DNA of 64,000 nt from Nectonema munidae. Lineage: Eukaryota > Nematomorpha > Nectonematoida > Nectonematidae. The notes beneath the pieces are model-generated. The model was not told the DNA's origin. It saw only the letters and a program-made list of their open reading frames with translations, and searched no databases. Shown one piece after another: positions 25,301-40,300 of the stretch (position 1 is the stretch's first letter; each line of letters starts with the position of its first letter). The stretch spans positions 727,501-791,500 of the forward strand of contig JAUIRK010000896.1 in the NCBI GenBank assembly GCA_030549495.1, given 5' to 3'. A program made the position numbers and the translations under genes.

Positions 25301-28300
25301 GTTTTATGGTTTACTGTAACAATGTTCAAGGATTAATTGAAACTCTTGGCTTACAATTTAAGTCACAAGAATGGAGACTTTTTATAGACTCATCCACTAA
25401 AAGTTTAAAAGCTGTTCTTCTGCATATTGGCAATCAGGTATCGTCTGTTCCAATTGCTCATTCCATCCATTTATCTGAGAACTATCAAACTAAACTTTAT
25501 TGGATACTTTGAAGTACAATCTTCATAAATGGAAGATTTGCGGAGATCTTAAGGTATAAATTAAGTCTGAATGTATGCATTCCTTGTTCTAAAAATATTT
25601 ACTTATATTTCAGATTGTGTCTCTAATACTAGGAATGCAAGGAGGATATACCAAATATCCATGTTTTCTTTGTCTATGGAATAGTAGAGCTGATGAGCAA
25701 CATTATGAAAGGAAAGAGTGGCCTTCACGTCTCTCTTTTGATCCTGGATCTCACAACGTCTTACATGAACCTTTAGTCAATCCAAACAATATTTTACTTC
25801 CTCCACTTCATATAAAGTTAGGATTATTGAGAAGCCTTGTGAAGGCATTAAAAAAAGAGAGCCAAGCACTTTTATTTATTGCCAAAAAATTTCGAAAAGT
25901 GAGTAATGCAAAGTTAGCAGCAGGGATCTTTGATGGTCCTCAAATAAGAGCTCTTATGAAGGACACTAACTTTACAGAAGTAATGGATGAAGCAGAAAAG
26001 GAGGCTTGGATATCTTTTAAAAAACTTTGTTATAATTTCCTGGGAAACTTCAGAAGTTTCAGAATATGATGTCATTGTGCAAGATTTAATAATAAAGTAT
26101 TGTGAGTGAGAATGTCTATAAAACTTCACTTTCTAAGATCGCATCTTGACTACTTTCCAGAAAACTGTGGCGATTATAGTGAAGAAGAAGGAGAGAGGTT
26201 TCATCAAGATCTCAAATGCATGGAAGAAAGATATCAAGGGAGATGGGATATAAACTTTTTGGCTGACTTTTGCTGGTGTTTAAAAAGAGACTCAAAGAAC
26301 GAAAGTCATAAAAGAAAATCTCTTGAAACATCGTTTTTAAAATAAATAAATATCATGATCCTCACCTTTTAGTATTTTTCATTATAAAAATATCAGCATA
26401 AATATACTATTGAATATTAAAGGGTACTTTTTTTTTTTGATTTATTCAAAAAATAGGCTTAAATCTGTGGAGATATTTTCTGATAAGAAAAATAAAAAAA
26501 CATTTTTTGCAAAAAAGTTCGACCTGATTGAGAAAAAATAAGGCCAGATTTGTACTCAGGAGGCTAAAATACTATATATTCAGTTAAAAAACTTCCGGCA
26601 TCAAATTTTTTTTTCAAAACGCAGGGCTGTGATATATAAAAATTTTGTGATATCATAACACATTTGTCATGTAACTTCTAGTAGATAAGATTATTTATCA
26701 CATAACTTTAGAAGTTAAAAAAAATAAAGAAAACAAAAATTATGGTGCATATCTTTAATCAGTCTTGTCTTATCCTAACAGATTTGACAACGTAACTTCG
26801 AATAGAAAAGTTATCCATCACATAATATGTGTATAAGACAGGCCCGTAGCCAGGATTTGACATTTAGGGGGGGGGGCGTGCTGAAATTTTTTTGGGGGAT
26901 ATTTTTTGAATACACCGGCAAAATATTATATAAAAATTTTTAGTTTATAATTTCAACTTTTAATAGTTATTTAGGTTATTAGTTAATAAATTTTTACATT
27001 TTTTACCTTTATTCAAACATTTACATTAATTAATTCAATAGTTCAAAAATAGTTTGAAATTGTTAAAATAAATGAAATGTTTGATTATAAAAAATTTTGA
27101 AAAAATTTAAATGAAAAATTAAAATAAGGCTAATCTTCTTGATTTCACTGAGCAAATTTTGCAAAAGTTAATAAAATCCACTTTTTTTAATCTCTCCGAT
27201 TCAAACCCCATCATTGAAAGCTTCAACTCCCTTGAGCTAAGCATTGATCTTCTCTGAGGGTTATCGATGTTGGCCAAAGTTGAAAAAGATGATTCACACA
27301 TAGCAGTGGAGCATGTAAATGAAGCTAAAGATGACACTAATTTTTATGTATCAGAAAAAGCTTCTTTTTGCTCATAGAGAGCTCCCAGAATCTCACATAC
27401 GGATAAAGGTATTGCTTTTCTTTTCAGATAATCATTAACGACTGCTAGTTCAGCAGCTGATGGAAGTTCAATGAGTTCATCAAGAGTCTGAAGAACTTCA
27501 ATGACTTACTCTGTAAGGGCTTAATATAGAAAATATTGCTCCATAGAGTGAGGAATTCTCAGTAAACCGTCTTTCGTACTCTACTAATAAATGGTCAATT
27601 GCTTCATATAAAGTTCGCTTGAAGGCTTGACTAATATCTTCTGAGTCTCTTTGACCAGTGCTGCTTGTGACAATAGCATCACGTAATCGAACACTCAACA
27701 TAATCTTTATTTTTTGATGTAGCGTCGCTGACTTTTCTGCACTACAAAGAAAGCATACTTTGTGAAAGCTTACGTAGTTCTTCGAATATAGTTTCATTTC
27801 TCAAATTACGCTTTGTCAGCAAGTTTGATGAGACTGAGAAACCTTTCAAGCAAAACAGCTGCAAAAGTAAACTTTATACTTGATAGCGTTAAAAGATAAT
27901 CCTTAGCTTCTGCTATGATTTCACCTTCTATAGAAGTACTCTGACTGTTCAAAATTGTAATTAACGTTTAGATTATTTGTTAAAATTCAGAAATGATAAC
28001 TTTTGTGGTGTCATAGTGGCCAGACCATCTCTGTTCAAGTAATCTTTTTAAGGATTTCCCTTGATAATTGTCTCCAACTTTTGGACGACAAAAAAAGACA
28101 TTCAATGATTTACATTGATCACAAAAATCCTTCAGAACTTTATTTTCTCTTAATGTGTCAATGACAACTAAATGAAGGCGATGATTAAGGCAGTGAATAT
28201 ATGGAATTTTTCTTCCTAATTGTTGTTGAATAATAGCTTGAACTCTACCTTTACAACCGCTCTTCACACTGGCTCCACCGTAACATTGTGATATAAGTTG

Positions 28301-31300
28301 TGTGCAATCAATCTCCGACTCTTTTAAAACATCTATGCATTTGAGAGCCAATGACTTAGCATCAAGCTCATCGTGCTCTAAGGTGATCATATCCAACAAA
28401 GATTCGAAAATTTTGCCGTTTTAACATATCGGAGATCGATCGAAATATTTTCGGTATTTGATTTGTCTCTCGTTCCATCCAAGAGAGCAACGTCCCAAAT
28501 CGCACTCTTTGACCTCTCTGGCAACCGAATCTTTAATTATACTGCGTAGGTTGGCGATGATTTCATTTTTTAGTTGCGGGGATGTTTACGTCGCATTTTG
28601 AGGAAAGCAAGTGTTAATAATTTGCTTCAAATGATGGTCTTTTTCTATGGTGTATTCGAAAAGATTATTGAAGAGGCCCACTTCTTTTGATAAATTTTCA
28701 CCAAAAATTCCTCTGAATGCTAACTGATTAGCCACTAGAAATTTGATTAAATCAACTATTGATTTTATGTAATATCTATTTTTCTCTATCACATTTTTAA
28801 ATATCAAAGTCAACACCGACCTATCTTTTTCATTTCGTGTTTTTCTTTCTTTCCATGCTGCCATAGAACTGATATGTGGTGAAGAAGTTTCGTGCTTATT
28901 GAAACCTCTATCCCGTTCGTTAGCCTTTTTCCATTTTGAGTAACCACTCATTGTGAAAACTATGTCTTTTTGATGTTGATTACCGAAAACTCTGCACGCA
29001 AAACAAACGCTGTATTTTTTCAATTGAGTATTCGAGCCATTTATATGCATTATACCAGTTTTTCTGGAAAGAACGAGAATCTAAAATTTTTGGAAAATTG
29101 ATGATGTGACATGATCGTATATCTTTCTTTTCATCACAAGGTCCTTCTGTGCTTTCACTACATGTTTCACTGACAACCTTTTCCCTGCTAACACCCTCTT
29201 TGTGATATTTTAAAAATTTTTGTAGATAGAAATTTTATGGTGTCTTGGCTGTGATTTTCAACTTTCTTTTTATAACTTGTAAAGAATACTCTGAAAAAAT
29301 TATAAAAAAAAATTATAAAATTTGAAATATTATAAATAATAAAAAATTTGAAAGTAACAATATAATGAACAAAATTGTAAACAACATTTTGCTTGGGGAG
29401 GGGGCTGTTTTAGTCATCTGGGGGGGGGGGGGGGCTCATCTACGGCCCTGGTACAAGATAATAGTATAGAATAGAAAAAGAAAACTTTCAAACTTACTAT
29501 AATTAAGAAAGATCTACAAAAATTCTCAAATTCTAAGAACATTTTCTGTCAAATGCCCATTGGGCCAAATATCCGTCGGCCAAATGTCCGGTCAGGGGTT
29601 AAGAACCTTATAGATCTAATTATTACTTTTCATATGTTTATTATTTAGAAGTGAACAAATGCATGATGCAATAATGAGAGATTTTCTTTCAAGGAAATTT
29701 CAAACTTATTCTTTCCTTAAATTCCTTCAAAGGATTTTGATTAGGAAAAAGATTATTCAAAAACAAAAACATATTCTTACATTCATATCAGTAAAAGTGA
29801 TTTATTTTTTAGTTCAAATTTCAAAAGCAAGACATTAGTGATGATGAATCAAGCAACAAGTTTCAGAAGAGTATTGAAGTAAGATCAATTTAATGCAAAA
29901 TTTTGAAATTAGTAGCATTAAATTTCGGTATTTAAATAAACTCTTATTAACCCTATGAGGAGCAGTGCAACACATATGTTTTAAAAATGAAAATAATCTG
30001 TTTTAAATATAAAAAAATCCATTGAAGAAAGCAGACGATTGGTCTTCAAAATTTTGGTGCTGATAAAGCTAGAATAACGTCATTTTTAGATTCTGTAAAA
30101 AAAAGATCACATAACAAAAATTTTTACATAACGTCAAAAACATTGCTTCTGAGCTAATGGAAATTTATTTTTAAAAAATATAAATTCATCAACACTTTTG
30201 AGAAAAATTTTAATAGGACATTTTGTAATCTTCAAAATCTTTCACTAATTGCTTGATGGAACATATTTATCAAGAAAGAAGTAAAATTTTATTCGCATTA
30301 TCAAGCTTTAATTAACGATGTTATTCATTTCTGGCATAAGGTTTCGTTTTGACGATTCTTTATTAATCCAAAGAAATCCTTATTTCTTCCATTTCATTCA
30401 CACAAAAGGCTCAGAAACGTTGAGTATGGTGTCTGTTTTACAAGAAACAGACAGGATTGAATATTATATTTAATTTTCCCCAAAAGTGTTGATAATTGTT
30501 TCAAAAGGGTTTTCTTTAAAAAAATTTATGATTAGCTCATTTCGTGAAACATTATTTTATCTCAAATATTTGAAAAAATATAATTTTTCCCAAATTTAAC
30601 AATTTTATTTTTTAAGCAAATGTAAACTAACAAATGTATTCGCCTTTTTTATGTAAACAGAACTCTATTATTCAGTGATATGCTTTACTTTATCACTAGT
30701 AGCGAAAAATATTTAAATAAGCGCATAACGTGTAACTCATCATTATTATCATAACATAACATATTTATAATAATCTATAAGATACAAAACACAATTCTCA
30801 AATATTAAATAATATAAAAAAAAAATTTTTGTTTACATAAGAAAAATACACTGTTATAAATTTTAAAGTTTGGGATCTTTTTGAATTTTTTGTCCAAAAA
30901 ATTTTAGATGAGCATTTATGGTCCAAAAACCAAGATAAATAAGCAATCAATATATTTTTGCTTTTGGCGTAACAGAATAAACTTTCAAAAGGTTGAAAAA
31001 ATAATATGTTCTATCGCTATACAAAGTAAAAGATTTGGAATGATATTGGTCATTTATTTTGAGGTAAACTTTCTCTGTGATTATTCATTTTTGTGTTGTT
31101 TATGAAAACATGTTCATCACAATCTCGAATACATTATTTTGTTGCTTGCATTATATTATTCTCTCATGATGGAAACATTCATCTTTATTGTTAAATAAAT
31201 AAATTAATAAACCATCTATTGTTGTAAATACGCTCAAAATATTTTTCTGGATGCGGCCTTGCTCTGGTGTGAGTAATCAAAGTTATGTCTTTGATTCATT

Positions 31301-34300
31301 TGATTTGGAAAAAATATCTTAATTTCTTAATATAGTTTTTGGGGTTTTCTTTTTTAGAAATTTCTCGAAAGGATTTCTCTGCACAGGAAACTCTGTTGTG
31401 ACGATGCGTTCATCGGATTTTTGCAGGAGCAAGAAAACTGGTGCAAAACGCTGGACTCTCTCAACACTCCAGACTTTTACAACAAAAGCATCACTTCCAA
31501 CAAGGTTTCCAGGGATGGATTCTTGGAAGGCATTACAGGTGGAGCGCATGAGTTGTTCAAACTCTTTCTCAAAGTAAAGGATGGATTTGAGGTGAGGTAT
31601 AGGATTTGCAGTGAAGTAGCAACTATTTTATGGAAAAAGAGACTTGATTAACCAAATAATGTTGAAAATAAAAATAAAAAACACAATTAAATAAATATGT
31701 TGCAAATGTGACAAGATGTTCCCGTCATGGATGTTTCAGCAAATGCAACTTTCAACCAATGAGCATATTTAATTATAGTTAAACAGGATAGAGCGTACGT
31801 TATAGTTATTTATACACGAGGGATTTAGAAAGTGAAAAATCTATGTGTTATTCATAAAATGTCTGATACCATCAAATTTCCATATGGTTATTTATTAGTT
31901 AATTTACATATTTTATCTTATATTCTTATTACACACACATTTAATTTCCTATTTCTTTGATTTTTTGCTGTTCACTGTTTGAAAATAAACTTTCTTCTTC
32001 TTGTTCTTCTTCTAATCACAATAAGCGTTTAAATATGCTTTAATATGTAGAATTTTCACAAATATATTTAGTGTGAATTTTAAATACGCATTTTATTTTA
32101 AATTTGAACTAAAAATTCGCCTTTTTTTGACTTTATGTCCTTCAGAATTTTGACTTTTTAACCTAAAAATCCTAAAATTTTGACTTAAATTTTTTTTTAA
32201 TTGCAAATTTTCAAACTAATAAATAAATTTATTGCACAATACTCATTGCATTCGCACCCGAAAACAAAAAAATTTAAACCTTTGAATTAAAATAAAATAA
32301 CATATATTTAACAAAGTTATTGGCATTGAAATTTCGATCTTTAGCCAATAGTTTATTTTTCAACATCGAGAAAGTTCTTTCAACCGACGTTGTGGTCGAT
32401 AGGCATTTTTGGAGAAGGAGATACTCACTGGGTGAAACATAATGACTTTCCAATTGCATAATTTTGGAAATGTCATTTTTTTCAAACCTTTTTTTCATAT
32501 AACTTTCGATTTCACATACGTCTTGGTTGAAATTCAAGCTGTTGAACAATTTTTGAGCATTTTCAATTGAAAAACTTGAGGACTGCGATTTTTCAATAAT
32601 AAATTTAAATATTAATTTAATTTAATTAATAATTAATAATTATTTAATATTGATATTTAAAACTAATGTTAAATTTTAATAATTTTTTCTATTTTAGTTT
32701 ACCTGAGTGCGGAAAAAAAATTTAAAACTTGGTGTTAAAAAAAATTTTCTTACTATTGATTTTGTGAAAACATTTTTTCTCAAATCGGATTTTTCGATTT
32801 TTATTTTTGAAATTTGAAAGTTTTGAAAAAAATTTGACTTTATGAATTTTTTTTTGACATATAGAATTTTTTTTACCTAACGTTAATTTTTTTTTGACTT
32901 AATTGACTTAATAAAAATTATATTTTGAAAGAAAATTAGGTGCTGAATCGAATGAGCATAGTTAGAAATCGCCTAGTTCAGCGCAAATTTTTTTTTTACT
33001 TTATTGACTTTTGTTCGCCCTGGTTATGTTGCAGAAACTACGAGAGAAATTAGACAGACGGTTCAACTAGAAGTTGATCGATTTCATAAAAATTTGTCAA
33101 ATCCTTATCAATCTTTTTTTACGTTTTTTCATTCACGACCAGTGTTTTTGTGTGTAGGTGTGTGTGCGTGTATGTTTTAGGGATGGTTTAGATGAGAAAC
33201 TTAGGGTGTGTGTTCGAGCTTTTAGGGTTCACATTTTAAAATATTTATATTTAAAAAAGCTAAAAAGTGAAGAAAACATTAAACTAAAATATGCTTCACC
33301 TACTTACCTAGTTGTGTTAACTAAAAATTTATAATTTCTTATTTCTGCTAGTTAATAACTTAATAAAATATCAAGTTACACGCATAAATTTTCAACCTGC
33401 AGCGATCTATAAAGTTTTGGACACTTAAAATATACGAATATAAACGTCTGATTTTAAGTTATATAAAAAACTCATTTGTAGACTCTGAAAATTATGTGCC
33501 GAGCGAGGTTGGGGGGGGCAAAAAAGGTAAATTTTATTGAAAAAAATATATATAAATTCATTTTTCTAGGAAAACTACTGGCAAATTCATTAGACATTTC
33601 AATTGCTTAAATATCTATTACAAATAGGTGCACACATAAGACAAACAGATACAGACAAGCATATAAGTTAATTATCTAGGTTGAAAAAAAGGAATAACAT
33701 TGCCGGAGGGAGACAACAACACTCTTTACTTCCCTCTGGATCCACCCCTGTAAAAGATCAGCACACTTCTATTTTTGAAAAACCTAAGCCTCAACAATTT
33801 TATCACTTTTATGTTTCATTTTGCAACATTTGGAAATTTTGAGATATTTTTTTTAAACTATTTGAATAAATATTAATTTTAAAGGATGTATTTTTTGTTT
33901 TTTTTAATCATCTTAGAGGTCATTTTTGAAAATGAAGGGTCTGCTTTTCTTTTTGAATAAATTTTTAATATAGTTTTAATTTTTTTAATAAAAAGTGTTA
34001 AATACTTTGATGAATTTACTTACAACAGAGGTAAAGTAGATCTGATATTTCGTTTGCATAAATAAAATCATGTTGAATTATTGTGTGTTTAAATTTTTTT
34101 CAAAAAGATTAAAAATCAAAAGTAAACAATTTATACATCTAATTAGGATATCGAAAAGACGTCGCAGAATTTACATCTTGAAAAATATAAAGAAATGCAA
34201 GGTTTGTTTGAAAACTTATTTCAACTCGACCATGTCCAAGAAAATGATCAATCTTCTAATATTTACGCAAATTTTTCTGAAACATTGCAAAAATATGTGT

Positions 34301-37300
34301 CTTCTGCAGGTTCAACAATTTTATCAAATTTAAATTCTATATCCAAAATTTTATCGCTTTTTTCCCAAAATATGCATGATTTTTTTTTCTTTTATAGTTA
34401 AATTTAGGAAAAAATATTTCTGACATTTTGGAGTATTTTATGAAAATATTGTACATTCAAAAGTGTATGAAATCAGTTATTAGAAAATATGTGTGCAAAG
34501 CTAAAAAGAGAAAAATAACATATTTATGTATATTGATTTTGATTTTATCCATTTAATAAAATGGATTTATTGATTAAAATAAAACAAAAATTTAATATTT
34601 TTCATTTATTTAAGCCAAATTTTATTCAAATGTTGTTACAAAATTATTTATATTTTTTAGCATTTTTATAATAAAATATTTCAAATTTAGCAAAATAATA
34701 AGAGATCAAACAATCATTATAACATAAATAATTCGGAAAGTATTTATAAGACACAAAAACTAAAAAAATGATGTCTATGCAAATTTTTAGACTAAAATTC
34801 TAATCCAATTATTCATATAATATAACATAATTTATAGCAAATGAGTGACACATATTCAAAGGAGTAGCACAAATATAGGTGCCATTCTTGAAAATTTTTG
34901 TAACTTTAATAACTATATCTTTTGTAATTATGTCGCTGCCTTCCTCCCTTTTTTTATATATATTTTTGTCACCCCTTTTGTCATGTCACTCATTTGAATT
35001 TTCCTATGTTTGCCATTATTTTGTTATGTCACACTATTTTGTTTTGTAACTCTTTTAACAATAACACGAGCATTAAATAAAGGTTAATTCAAAATCATTT
35101 AGGTTTATCTAAATAAATTTAATGGAAAAAAATTCTGAATTAAAATTAAATATGTGAATTTCTAAGAAAAAAATTAAGACTAAAACATAATGATGTTAAA
35201 TTATAATTTGATATCGCTTAAAAATGTTAGACAAAAAGTTTAAGGTGAAAAACCGAAGAGAACATATAAAATGTAGATCTATTAAAAGAAATCTTAATTT
35301 GGTAATAAACTGATCTAAAAACAGAAGATCTGTTAAAAAAATTGGATTCCAAAAAAAATGTTTGATCAAAACATGAAAAATTCAAATACAAAAAGAAATT
35401 TGTCATTGAAAAAGAATTTAGCATATATATTTAATACATATTATAAAAATTAAGATGATTAAAAAATCTAAAATTTCGCATTCAACCTATAACCAGATCC
35501 TTTAACTAGATAGTTATATAGCTAGTTAGTTAATGTGTTAGTTTGTTAATTACTTAATAACTATTTTAAGGGCGAGGTATGCTAAGATGTTGGGGCTAAT
35601 TTGCCATTATGTTAAATTTCAATGGGGAAAATTGCCTAAGACCGGTCTTCTTTAAATTACAAAAAATGATTTTGAAAACAACCCTCAGAGAAAAAATAAA
35701 TTTTAAGAAAAAGAAAAGTAAAATTCTGAGATTTGGGTCACATAAAAATATTGATTTGGTTCAAAAAACTTGTATAAAAAATTAAATTTCTGCCAATAAA
35801 TAATATGAAGATTGCTAAACCTAATAAAGTTTAAGTGGCGCGAGAAAAAATATTTACTAAAAGATGAAGTTATGGGAAACATTTACTTGTACAATAGTTA
35901 GGATGCAAAAAATCTCTAAACCTTTTTCCCCAAAAGTGTTGATAATTGTTTCAAAAATTTTTTTTGTTTACATCAAAAAAACACTGTTATAAATTTTAAA
36001 GTTTGGGATCTTTTTGAATTTTTTGTCCAAAAAATTTTAGATGAGCATTTATGGTCCAAAAACCAAGATAAATAAGCAATCAATATATTTTTGCTTTTGG
36101 CGTAACAGAATATAAGGTATTGTATTTGAATTAACCTTAAAAATGCCCATTTTTAAAAATGTGAGATTCGATTAAAAAACTTCATATTTGTTAAAATGAT
36201 TTTTTTATACCCGAAGTGAAAACGGTTAATATTTTGGAAAAGTATGATATGCAAATTTTAAGTAGAAAAGAACATATAAAAATTGTAGAGAACAAACAAA
36301 CATATGGTCATCTACAAGAAATCTAAAAATAATTTGATCCCTTTTGAATACCAAATTTTCTTCAAAAGAGGTAGAGAGTGTTGAATTTTATTTTTGAAAT
36401 TTTATTTTAGAAATTTTTTTGAAAAATAATACACACTTGAGAGAAAGCATCTCAGAGTTTATTCCATTTTTTGAGGAGATTGAAAATTTGAGCACGGTGT
36501 ACAAAAACTTTTGCATCTACTTTCAGAAAAGAAAAAAGAGTTTTAGTTTGAGTACTCTGCAAGAACAGGTATTTATATTACTAATCTTTTGCATCACTTA
36601 TACTTTCAAAGATTTTACATACACATATTTTTATTTTATTCTAATTAACTAGAAAGTTAATACACTTGAGTTAAGGAACAGAACAAGTTTGACAACTTAT
36701 CTTTTGGAAAAAAATGGGACACAGACGCTTGCAACAAATGAATTCAAAGATTTTATGACGTATCTTTTTGCCTTTAATCTGCCATTTAAAAATAATATAT
36801 ATATATATATATATATACAGTGGCGTATTCAGAAGATTATTGTAGTAGGGAAGGCTAGGGCTTTTAAAAAGACTGGAAATACTGAGAAGGTATAATCATT
36901 CAATATAAGTAGTTATTATTATTAAAGTAGAAAATCTAAAGCTAATCTGTATAAAATTTAATCTATATAATACACTAAAAACTGGTTATAACGAACAGCC
37001 ATATGGGGGGGGGAGCGTCAAGTTTAGTTGATTATATATCCTAATTTTGTTAGAAGGACATAAAACAAGCGAAACTTCGTGAATAAAGCGTTTTATTTTA
37101 AATACAAAAAACGTTATATCATGCATAATATAATAAACACATAACTTACACATATGTAATCTAAATTATATTCATACACAGTTGTTAATAAAACATATAA
37201 AATAGATGCAAATGTTAATGTAAAAGTCATAAATATAAAAATAGAATTATTTCGAGTCGTTAACCAAGTCTGGGATCTTCTGCTATTTTACAACACTGTA

Positions 37301-40300
37301 GCGCTTGATCATAATAGCGTCTGTTAATTCGGCAATACGTTTGAAATAAAGTTCATCAAAACCATTGGTTAACCAAAAAAATTGATTGCCTTTTAAACAT
37401 GAAAGAAATTCCAACACGTCCGTAAACTTCCATATTTTTGAGGAGCTACTTTATATAAGGTTAATTAATAATGATTTTATGGCTTAAGAGGCTAGGAAAT
37501 TAGCACGCTATTTGCAGAATTTGGGTATAGCGGACTTAATAATAGGCCGTTTAATTTAAACATAGTAAAAAGGAGATTCTGACAAGGCAAGCAAATTGTT
37601 TCGTTATAAGCGGAATTTCGTTATAAACAGATTTCACTCTATATATATTTTTTAAAATGAACTGTTTAACTGATAAGCAAAAAATAAATTTTGTATTATA
37701 CAGGAGCTTTATACTTTATTTTGAAAAGTGGGTGTGTTATGATCAAATGCATCAAAAAAATAAAAAGGTAGACACACTCTATTCTATAATATAATTCCTG
37801 AAACCTTTTTAAGGTTGAACAAGGGGAGACAAAATTTTTTGAAGGGTTGTTATTGCAATAAGGGAATAATGAATAATCTATTGAGTTTTTTAAGGAATTG
37901 AAATTGCCAAATAAGTTTAAATGAAATATTCAATGATCTCTTTTAACCCTATTAGTGCTGGGGGGGGGGGGGGGGGGGGGGGCTAAAAAATTAATTGTAG
38001 AAAATTGACTGAATCATATTCCTTCAAATTTGGTGACTTTTCCTAAAATCGCTAGCTGCATCTATTGAAATCATTTTCATGGTAGTTGAATGACCCTTTC
38101 ATGTCTAAAACTGTCAATCAAAATCAAATATGAAAATTTTTCAGCAAAATTTTGACATTATCTGTACTTAACCTTATAACTTAGGATCTATATTATATAA
38201 TACCCTGAAAATTTATAATTATATACAGTTTGGAACGCATAACACTTTATATATTTAATTTTTTTCAATAATCATGGCTACTTTTTAGAAAATGTCAATC
38301 AAAATTTTGATTGATCAAAAATATATCTAATAATATATACCTTCAAATTTTACATAAAATATATGTTTTTATACTAAATCGGTCATGCTGTTTTCATTTC
38401 TGGACTCATTTTTTACATTTAGGATTTGAAAATACCTATAAGTATTTCAAATTTGCGGTTTATTTATGAAAATTGTCTCCAAAAACATTCCTTCACATTT
38501 TACATAAAATATATGTGTTATACTAAATCGGCTATGATGGTTTCATTTCTGGACTCATTTTTTACGTTTAGGATGTGAAAATACCTATAAGTATTAATCA
38601 TATTTGCGGTTTACTTCTAAAAATTGTCTCCAAAAACATTCATTCAAATATTACAATTAAATATATGTTTTTATACCAAATCAATCATGTTAGTTTCATT
38701 GATGGACTGAATTTTTGCAGTTTTAATTTGAAAATACCTATAAGTATCAATCACATTTGCGTTTAGTTCTAAAATTTGTCTCCAAAAATATTGATTCAAA
38801 TTTTAAATGAAATATGTTTTATAGCAAATAGACCATGATGATTTCATTTCTGAGCACAGTTTTCGCATTTAGACGTTTTACTGCTAGTGTCAATCAAATT
38901 TGTCTGAAAACTATATCCCAAAGTATTCTCTCTAATTTTACATAAAATATATGTTTTTACACCAATTCGACCATGATAATTTTTATTTATGAAATCATTT
39001 TTTGCATTTAGAGGTTTTAAATGTCTGAAAGTGTCAATCAGATTTGCGGTTTACTTCTAGATACTGTCTTCAAAAATATTTTCAAAAAAATAAAATATCT
39101 GTTGTATACCAAATCGGCTATGCTTATTTTAATTCTGTACTGGATTTTGAATAATACGGTTAAAAAATATCTCGAAGTGGCAATTGGATTAGTAATGTAT
39201 GCCTGAAAAACAGTTCTGTGAAAAATTTTCAATAAATGGCTGCATATTAGGTATATAGTAAAAATATACTTTTTTTTTTGTATATTTTGGATTATAATAC
39301 TTTCTACAATCATCTTGAGTATGAAATATTTATTAAAAAAAACAAAACTTATAAAAAAACTTTTGAAAATTTGTATGAGAGAAGGAACCAAGTTGAAACT
39401 AATTGAAAAGAGAACATGTGATCAAAACAAATAATTTAAAAAAATGTGTATCTTGAATAAATGGAAGATCTACAATGTTCTAATGAACTAGGAAGTGGTT
39501 TAATTATATAATATTAGGTGCTTCAAAAAAGATTTTGACTGAAAAAGAAGTTCCTACAAATGAAAAATATTTAAATCTATAACTTATCATATAGGATTAC
39601 AATTAACATTTAGCTAAGATGGGTAGGAAATCTGAAAATTTAGAATAGGTCAGATTTATCAAAAATGGCACAGATGCCAATATGTGAGAATTTAGTCACT
39701 ATCAAGATATTTTTAATTTAAATTGAATTTGTTCATCTTTTTCCTTTTGCGTCAAAGAGATAATTTTTTAGATGAAGAACGTGGATAACTTTTTGTAATT
39801 GAACAATGAACTCACGAATGATTTATCAGAAAAAAACCTTTGAAATGTTATTGGTTTGATAAATATTCAGGCCTGGTAATAAAATACACGATACTGATAA
39901 AAAAAAGTCTAAGATCATCAAGAAGATTCTTTAATCAGAATGCTTTGAGAGAGGAAAAAAGTAATTTTATCCTTATAAAAAAATTTTCGAACACACTTTG
40001 AAGAATATAAATTTCTAATGAAAAAAGAGCTACCAAGAAAGGATTATCATAGAATGAATAGCAAAATTACATACTGTAAATTATAATATGACGTAGAGAC
40101 TACGAGCCGATAACGAATTTGTAGCCAAAAAGATGGAGGTCCTATCGAGTTACATAAGTTACTATAGAATGAAATATTTTGAGTGAATTAAACACCTAAA
40201 GTTGGTTTATTAAATAATACCAGAGGAATATTGCAAGTAGAAGTTAATTTTATGTTTGTATATTTGACATTGATTTACAGGTTTAATCGATTTTTTTGAC

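Noticed and set aside
30908-31063. Frame starting MSIYGPKTKINKQ, first read as the PX-domain first strand of the sorting nexin
   Set aside because: The real PX core (WRR and PPLP) lies upstream at 19147-19315, so this would be out of order. The sequence also recurs at 35924-36112 as a repeat, and adding it is not needed for phase.
36760-36895. Continuation of the sorting-nexin exon through IYIYIY into the hAT end
   Set aside because: It reads through a TA microsatellite and a transposon terminus and breaks phase with the next exon; the GT at 36760 is a better boundary.
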